Shown: piece by piece, positions 58,998-64,000 of the stretch | Position numbering within the stretch: position 1 is the first letter of the stretch | Layout: every line of letters begins with the position of its first letter | Origin: Pseudomonas iridis | GTDB lineage: Bacteria > Pseudomonadota > Gammaproteobacteria > Pseudomonadales > Pseudomonadaceae | Assembly (NCBI RefSeq): GCF_017980685.1 | Contig: NZ_JACXXO010000005.1 | Location: forward strand, 186,001 to 250,000 | Direction: 5' to 3' | DNA length: 64,000 nt | Position numbers and translations under genes: made by a program | The notes under the pieces: generated by a model | The model's input: only the letters and a program-made list of their open reading frames with translations | Databases searched by the model: none | Told to the model about the DNA's origin: nothing

Positions 58998-60623
58998 ATG
59001 ACCACAGCAAACATCCTTGGCAACCTGTTCCCTTCTGTCAGCGACATCCCGGAAAAATACCGCCTCGACGGTCAGGTCGAGCAGCGCGAATATCTGGTCG
59101 ACGGTGAATTGCGCCGCTGGGACGGCCCGCTCGCCACGGTTCGCAGCCCGGTTTATTTGCACGGCGACAATGGCGATGAACAAGTGATTCTCGGCAGCAC
59201 ACCCCTGCTCGACGCCGACACTGCCCTCACCGCGCTGGACGCCGCCGTCCGCGCCTACGACCGTGGCCAGGGCCTGTGGCCGACCATGCGTGTGGCCGAA
59301 CGCATCCAGCACGTTGAAGCGTTCCTGGGGCGCATGCGCCAGCAGCGTGACGCAGTGGTCAAGCTGCTGATGTGGGAAATCGGCAAGAACCTCAAGGACT
59401 CGGAAAAAGAGTTCGACCGCACCTGCGACTACATCGTTGACACCATCAATGCGCTGAAAGAACTCGATCGCCGCTCCAGCCGTTTCGAACTGGAGCAGGA
59501 CACGCTGGGGCAAATTCGCCGCGTGCCGCTCGGCGTGGCGCTGTGCATGGGCCCCTACAACTATCCGCTGAACGAGACCTTCACCACGCTGATTCCGGCG
59601 CTGATCATGGGCAACACCGTGGTGTTCAAACCGGCCAAGCTTGGCGTGCTGCTGATTCGCCCATTGCTCGAAGCGTTCCGCGACAGCTTCCCTACCGGTG
59701 TGATCAACGTCATCTACGGCAGCGGCCGCGAAACCGTCAGCGCACTGATGGCCAGCGGCAAGATCGACATCTTCGCCTTCATCGGCACCAACAAGGCCGC
59801 CAGCGACCTGAAGAAACTGCACCCAAAACCGCACCGCTTGCGCGCCGCACTGGGGCTGGATGCGAAGAACCCCGGCATCGTCCTGCCGGAAGTCGATCTG
59901 GACAACGCCGTCAGCGAGGCGGTCACCGGGTCACTGTCGTTCAACGGCCAGCGCTGCACCGCGCTGAAAATACTGTTTGTCCATGAGGATGTGGTCGACA
60001 GCTTCATCGAAAAATTCAACACAAAACTGGCCACGCTGAAACCGGGCATGCCGTGGGACAGCGGAGTGTCGCTGACACCGCTGCCGGAGTCGGGCAAGGT
60101 CGATTATTTGCATGGGCTGGTCGCGGATGCGCGCAGCAAGGGTGCCGAAGTGGTCAACCCCAATGGCGGCGAGTCGCGCGAGTCGTTTTTCTACCCGGCG
60201 GTGCTGTACCCGGTGAACCCGCAGATGCGTGTGTATCAGGAAGAACAGTTTGGCCCGGTGGTGCCGATCGTGCCGTACAGTCACCTCGATACGGTGATCG
60301 ACTACGTGCTGGAATCGGACTTCGGCCAGCAGTTGAGCATCTTCGGCACCAACCCGGTGGCCGTCGGACGGCTGGTCGACACATTTGCCAATCAGGTCGG
60401 CCGGATCAACCTCAACGCCCAATGCCAACGTGGCCCGGACACTTATCCGTTCAACGGCCGCAAGAACTCCGCCGAAGGCACGCTGTCGGTACACGATGCA
60501 CTGCGGGTGTTTTCGATCCGCACACTGGTGGCCACCAAATACCAGGACAGCAACAAGGATCTGATCAGCGAGATCATTCGCGGACGCGATTCGAGCTTCC
60601 TGACCACCGACTACATCTTCTGA
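58998..60623 (+). CDS. gapN: NADP-dependent glyceraldehyde-3-phosphate dehydrogenase
   Basis: A 541-residue aldehyde dehydrogenase superfamily enzyme. Motifs: the cofactor-binding LGVALCMGPYNYPLNETF and VVFKPAKLGVLLIRPLLEAF, and the catalytic cysteine in FNGQRCTALKILFVHE. GapN oxidises glyceraldehyde-3-phosphate directly to 3-phosphoglycerate with NADP, bypassing phosphorylating GAPDH. The long upstream frame is excluded; ATG 58998 follows CGGGGTAGCG. It is followed after 13 bases by the FUSC gene. Confidence 0.82.
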   Translation: MTTANILGNLFPSVSDIPEKYRLDGQVEQREYLVDGELRRWDGPLATVRSPVYLHGDNGDEQVILGSTPLLDADTALTALDAAVRAYDRGQGLWPTMRVAERIQHVEAFLGRMRQQRDAVVKLLMWEIGKNLKDSEKEFDRTCDYIVDTINALKELDRRSSRFELEQDTLGQIRRVPLGVALCMGPYNYPLNETFTTLIPALIMGNTVVFKPAKLGVLLIRPLLEAFRDSFPTGVINVIYGSGRETVSALMASGKIDIFAFIGTNKAASDLKKLHPKPHRLRAALGLDAKNPGIVLPEVDLDNAVSEAVTGSLSFNGQRCTALKILFVHEDVVDSFIEKFNTKLATLKPGMPWDSGVSLTPLPESGKVDYLHGLVADARSKGAEVVNPNGGESRESFFYPAVLYPVNPQMRVYQEEQFGPVVPIVPYSHLDTVIDYVLESDFGQQLSIFGTNPVAVGRLVDTFANQVGRINLNAQCQRGPDTYPFNGRKNSAEGTLSVHDALRVFSIRTLVATKYQDSNKDLISEIIRGRDSSFLTTDYIF

Positions 60624-60636
60624 CGAGGGCCTTGCA

Positions 60637-61710
60637 CTGAGTACGTTCAGCACCCACCGACTGCCACCGCTGTTGCGCCGAATCCTGCGTCCGCTGCTGG
60701 ACCCGTACCGGCGCTACCGTCACGCCCGACTGATCCACGCGGTGCGGGTGGCACTGGGGTTGCTGGCAACCATCCTGCTGACCACCGGTATCAACCTGCC
60801 TCATGGCGAGTGGGCATCGGTGACCATGCTGGTGGTCATCGGCGGTTTGCAGCACCACGGCAACATCGGCAAAAAAGCCGCCGAACGCGCCACCGGCACC
60901 TTGATCGGCGCCGGCGTCGGTTTGTTGCTGGTGGCGCAGGAGGCGTGGCTCGGCATGCCGTGGCTGACCTACTTTGCCATGGCCGTGGTGTGCGGCTTCT
61001 TCTCGTATCACGCCATCGGCAAGGGTGGCTACACCGCCCTGCTCTCGGCGATCACGGTATTTATCGTCGCCGGGCACGGCGACAACCCGATCACGGATGG
61101 GCTGTGGCGCGGGGTCGATATCCTGATCGGCATTGCCCTGGCGCTGGCATTTTCCTTCGCCCTGCCGCTGTACGCGGTGTACTCGTGGCGCTACAACCTG
61201 GCCAATGCCTTGCGCGATTGCGCCACGGTATACGGACGCATCATCAGCGGCCAACCGGTCAGCGCCGACGAACATCTGAAACTGATGGGCCGCCTGGGTG
61301 CGGTGATGGTGCAACTGCGTTCGCTGATGCCGTCGGTATCCAAGGAAGTGAAGATTTCCATGACCGAACTCGATGCCATCCAGCGCAACTTGCGCATGTG
61401 CATCAGCACACTGGAGATCCTCGGTAACACGCGCCCCGACGCCAACGACCCCGAAGCCATGGCCCATCTGCAATCAGCGTTGAAGGCCGAGCACCGGCAG
61501 ATTCGCGTGCAATTGATTGGTATGGCCCGCGCACTCAAGTCGGGAGCGACGCAGCGTCTGGATCGGCCAGCGGAGTTGCCGGACGCCAGCCTTGACGCAC
61601 CGGTTTATAGTGCTTTGGATGGCTATCGATTGCTGACCCGGCAACTCGCCGCGAACATCGGCGAGTTGCGCCAGCGCCTGGCGAAAACCGCGCCGCGCTG
61701 GAACATCTGA
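60637..61710 (+). CDS. FUSC-family membrane protein with probable CTG start
   Basis: A 357-residue protein with about six membrane helices in the first 185 residues (IHAVRVALGLLATILLTTGI, ISDG-like and VDILIGIALALAFSFALPLY) and a soluble helical C-terminal half, as in FUSC/YccS-type putative exporters. No ATG, GTG or TTG lies at the right place: CTG 60637 reads LSTFSTHRLPPLLRRI, with GAGGG ending 7 bases upstream. The first TTG (60673) has no ribosome site. It lies 13 bases after gapN, so the two are likely co-transcribed. Confidence 0.82.
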   Translation: MSTFSTHRLPPLLRRILRPLLDPYRRYRHARLIHAVRVALGLLATILLTTGINLPHGEWASVTMLVVIGGLQHHGNIGKKAAERATGTLIGAGVGLLLVAQEAWLGMPWLTYFAMAVVCGFFSYHAIGKGGYTALLSAITVFIVAGHGDNPITDGLWRGVDILIGIALALAFSFALPLYAVYSWRYNLANALRDCATVYGRIISGQPVSADEHLKLMGRLGAVMVQLRSLMPSVSKEVKISMTELDAIQRNLRMCISTLEILGNTRPDANDPEAMAHLQSALKAEHRQIRVQLIGMARALKSGATQRLDRPAELPDASLDAPVYSALDGYRLLTRQLAANIGELRQRLAKTAPRWNI

Positions 61711-61714
61711 CGTT

Positions 61715-62608
61715 TTACTGCGCAGCCAGTCGCCGCGCCTTGAAACCCCAGCCCTGTTGCATCCCCGCAGCGGCCAGCAGAATCGCTGCTACGCCCACCC
61801 ATTGCAGGACCTCCAGGCGATGACCGAAGGCTAACCAGTCGACGAAAATCGCTGCAATCGGGTAGATGAACGACAGTGCGCCCGTCAACGCTGTCGGCAA
61901 CTTCTGAATCGCGCCATAGAGCAGCACGTACATCAGGCCAGTGTGAACGATGCCCAGCGTCACCAGGCTGGCCCATGCACTCGGCGCTTGCGGCAGTGCC
62001 GAAAAGTGCGCGAACGGCGCGAGCAGCAGCACGCCGGTGCAGACCTGAATCAGCGCAATCAAGTGCGGCGGCGTACCCGTCAGGCGCTTGATGATCAACG
62101 CGGCAATCGCATAGAGAAACGCCGCGCCCAGTGCCAGAGCGATGCCCAGCAGGTACTGACTACCTCCATCGCCTTGCTGGCCGTGGGCACTGACAATCGC
62201 CAGCATGCCCATAAAGGAAATTGCCAGCCAAAACAGCTTTTGCAGGGTAATTTTCTCGCCGAGGAACAGCGCCGCCAGTCCGACCAGCATGAACGGCTGC
62301 ACGTTGTACACCGCTGTGCCGATGGCGATCGAGGCCCGGGAATAAGACGCAAACAACAGCACCCAGTTGCCGACAATCGCCACGCCGCTGAGCACCGCCA
62401 GCAAGAATTTAGTGCGTGTCAGTAAGCCGGGGCGCAAAAAACCGAAAATCGCGCAGATCAGCAACAAAGTGCCGGCCCCAAACACACAGCGCCAGAACAC
62501 TACGTCCAGCACCGGTTGCCCGGAAACCAGCACGAACCAGCCGATCGTCCCGGATATCAGCATGGCCGCGGTCATTTCAAATGAGCCGCGACGGATCGGG
62601 TTGTCCAT
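61715..62608 (-). CDS. EamA/DMT family transporter
   Basis: A 297-residue protein with ten membrane helices in two repeats of the EamA type; examples are the helices starting at MTAAMLISGTIGWFVLVSGQ and LLGIALALGAAFLYAIAALI. The start is ATG 62608 or 62611, both following AGGAGA. The substrate is probably an amino acid or metabolite; the divergent Lrp-type regulator gene 149 bases away supports this. The stop lies 4 bases from that of the convergent FUSC gene. Confidence 0.85.
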   Translation of the reverse strand: MDNPIRRGSFEMTAAMLISGTIGWFVLVSGQPVLDVVFWRCVFGAGTLLLICAIFGFLRPGLLTRTKFLLAVLSGVAIVGNWVLLFASYSRASIAIGTAVYNVQPFMLVGLAALFLGEKITLQKLFWLAISFMGMLAIVSAHGQQGDGGSQYLLGIALALGAAFLYAIAALIIKRLTGTPPHLIALIQVCTGVLLLAPFAHFSALPQAPSAWASLVTLGIVHTGLMYVLLYGAIQKLPTALTGALSFIYPIAAIFVDWLAFGHRLEVLQWVGVAAILLAAAGMQQGWGFKARRLAAQ

Positions 62609-62757
62609 CATCAATCTCCTCAGCGTTTGGCGAATGCGTGGCAAAAGTATGCCAATCGGACGCAGGGCCATTCCAGCGCAAAAAGCAGGCTAAACTCGGT
62701 TTCTGCCTTTTTTATCGAGGGTGGTTTTTATCAATTGCCTAATGCTGGAGATTGACC

Positions 62758-63195
62758 ATGACCGATGACATCGACCAGATCCTCATCAGTGCCTTGATGG
62801 AGGATTCGCGGCGCTCATTAAAGGCCTTGGCGCAGATCAGCGGCCTGTCGTCGCCCAGCGTCGCGGAACGCTTGCGCCGACTTGAAGAACGCGGCGTGCT
62901 CAAGGGCTACACCGTCGAAATCGACCCCAAGTGTTTTGGCTATCAATTGCAGGCCATCGTCCGTGTGCGACCGCTGCCGGGGCAACTGCAAGAAGTAGAG
63001 CGGCAGATTCTGGCGATTCCCGAATTCACCGAATGCGACAAGGTGACCGGCGAGGACTGTTTCATCGCCCGCCTGCACGTACGTTCGATGGAACAGCTGG
63101 ACACCCTGCTTGATCGCCTTAACAACCTGGCCGAAACCAACACGGCGATCGTCAAGAAGACGCCAGTCAAACGCCGACTGCCACCCATGGGATGA
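62758..63195 (+). CDS. Lrp/AsnC family transcriptional regulator
   Basis: A 145-residue regulator: N-terminal helix-turn-helix (ALMEDSRRSLKALAQISGLS, SVAERLRRLEERGVLKGYTV) and the C-terminal RAM domain (VTGEDCFIARLHVRSMEQLD) for amino-acid binding. ATG 62758 has GGAG 8 bases upstream; TTG 62752 is less likely. It is divergent from the EamA transporter gene and is its likely regulator. Confidence 0.9.
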   Translation: MTDDIDQILISALMEDSRRSLKALAQISGLSSPSVAERLRRLEERGVLKGYTVEIDPKCFGYQLQAIVRVRPLPGQLQEVERQILAIPEFTECDKVTGEDCFIARLHVRSMEQLDTLLDRLNNLAETNTAIVKKTPVKRRLPPMG

Positions 63196-63252
63196 ATGCT
63201 TTTTACCTGCGTTCGGCGTAGATTGAGGTTTTTGCGGCTAAGGATTGGCGGT

Positions 63253-63579
63253 ATGAAAATTCAGGCAGTGATGCTGGCGACGCTGATGCTCGCCGGTTGC
63301 GGGACCGTGCAGACGGTGGTGCGCAGCGATCAGAATACGGCGGACTACCTGAAAGACAAGAAATCCCACTGCGGCGCCGTTCCGCGGATCTACAGCGGCG
63401 TCACCTATGATTTCTGCCTGCTGCACGCAGAGCGGCCGGATGATGTCGATGCGTTCAATTACAACAACGCAACGCCCGGCGTGCTGGTAGATGCCGCATT
63501 GTCGGGGGTGCTGGACACACTGCTGTTGCCTTACACGATCTACAAACAACAGGCCGATGGCAGCATCGTGATCAATTGA
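63253..63579 (+). CDS. YceK/YidQ-type lipoprotein
   Basis: A 108-residue lipoprotein with leader MKIQAVMLATLMLAGC (lipidated Cys16) followed by GTVQTVVRSDQN and a C-terminal segment VDAALSGVLDTLLLPYTIYK, the pattern of the YceK/DUF1375 family. ATG 63253 with AAGGA upstream is chosen. Role unknown, located in a membrane facing the periplasm. Its transcript ends at the bidirectional terminator at 63600-63625. Confidence 0.8.
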   Translation: MKIQAVMLATLMLAGCGTVQTVVRSDQNTADYLKDKKSHCGAVPRIYSGVTYDFCLLHAERPDDVDAFNYNNATPGVLVDAALSGVLDTLLLPYTIYKQQADGSIVIN

Positions 63580-63599
63580 TCACCTTTTCTGCAGGCAAC

Positions 63600-63625
63600 A
63601 AAAAACCCGCCTAGGCGGGTTTTTT
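63600..63625. terminator. Bidirectional Rho-independent terminator
   Basis: Six As, CCCGCC, TA, GGCGGG and six Ts: a perfect symmetric hairpin. It serves the convergent lipoprotein gene (+) and the Bax inhibitor-1 gene (-). Confidence 0.9.
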
Positions 63626-63644
63626 GTTATTTCATGAACTGCGA

Positions 63645-64000
63645 TCAGTCATCGCGGCTCATGATGCCGAAGATCTGCAACAAGCTGATGAACAGGTTGT
63701 AGATCGATACATACAGGCTGATGGTCGCCATGATGTAGTTACGCTCGCCGCCGTGAATGATGGCGCTGGTCTGGAACAGGATGCAGACCGACGAGAACAG
63801 CACGAAACCTGCGCTGATCGCCAGTTGCAGGCCGCTGACCTGGAAGAAGAAGCTCGCCAGCGTTGCACCCAGCAGGACGAAGAAACCGGCGGTGATGAAA
63901 CCACCCAGGAAACTCATGTCCTTGCGGGTGATCAGCACGTAAGCCGACAAACCACCGAACACCAGTGCCGTCATCGCGAACGCGGAGCTGACCACTTCAG
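63645..64000 (-). CDS. Bax inhibitor-1/YccA family protein, C-terminal part
   Basis: The frame is open to the right window edge, so the N-terminus is missing. The visible 116 residues carry four hydrophobic helices (AFAMTALVFGGLSAYVLITR; GGFITAGFFVLLGATLASFF; LQLAISAGFVLFSSVCILFQ; ISLYVSIYNLFISLLQIFGI) and the family's C-terminal YVSIYNLF..LLQIFG segment. YccA-like proteins interact with the FtsH protease in the inner membrane. Terminator at 63600-63625. Confidence 0.85.
   Translation of the reverse strand, partial: EVVSSAFAMTALVFGGLSAYVLITRKDMSFLGGFITAGFFVLLGATLASFFFQVSGLQLAISAGFVLFSSVCILFQTSAIIHGGERNYIMATISLYVSIYNLFISLLQIFGIMSRDD

Overview
The window looks like a chromosomal segment of a Pseudomonas of the P. 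fluorescens group. The reasons are GC-rich coding with dense antisense shadow ORFs, the GlgB/TreS-maltokinase/GlgE cluster, a MuxABC-OpmB efflux operon, a CcoN4-type orphan oxidase locus, a PdtB/PhdA-type locus and three different families of REP-like palindromes in the intergenic spaces. No rRNA, tRNA, IS element, prophage or CRISPR array was seen. The two edge genes (PIG-L deacetylase on the left, Bax inhibitor-1 family on the right) are cut by the window.

Layout. 0-9.7 kb is an accessory surface region: a 1255-aa Ig-like/YVTN-propeller protein whose 3' end changes base composition, a frameshifted small gene, an endonuclease/exonuclease/phosphatase protein and two tandem autotransporters, the second almost without passenger. 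9.7-17.6 kb is an alpha-glucan/trehalose operon (glgE, treS-maltokinase fusion, glgB) with a good AlgU-type promoter upstream of glgE. 17.7-18.9 kb holds three small genes. 19.0-22.1 kb carries a CcoG-like ferredoxin and a MocR-type regulator; 38.8-42.9 kb carries a DUF934 protein, a sulfite/nitrite reductase, an orphan cbb3 subunit CcoN and a CcoQ-like peptide. Together these match the P. aeruginosa PA4129-PA4134 (cyanide-responsive) set, here split about 16 kb apart. The promoters of ccoG, the reductase and ccoN share one motif and one internal spacing, which I infer to be the operator of the MocR regulator.

22.3-38.6 kb lies between the two halves: an SDR enzyme, a MHYT-GGDEF-EAL protein, opmB-muxC-muxB-muxA with a REP pair inside the operon, thiol peroxidase, a broken YciI-family gene, a cold-shock protein, a DUF3313 lipoprotein and an unrecognised membrane protein. 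43-46 kb holds single genes: an amino-acid racemase, an acetyltransferase and a LysR regulator.

46.2-55.3 kb is a ten-gene module (counting the LysR gene) like PA0691-PA0701: a Phd-like/IS5-transposase-domain fusion protein, a TpsB outer-membrane transporter, an ExbB fused to DUF2341 and LamG domains, ExbD, a TonB-like protein, a porin, a coiled-coil protein, a YbjN-like protein and a parvulin. The exoprotein gene (pdtA) expected next to it is absent. 55.6-58.6 kb is a tight operon of a cytochrome c lipoprotein, a Tat-type lactone-oxidase-like flavoprotein and an exported alanine-racemase-fold protein. 58.9-64 kb has gapN, a FUSC protein that appears to start at CTG, an EamA transporter with a divergent Lrp regulator, a YceK-like lipoprotein and the Bax inhibitor-1 gene.
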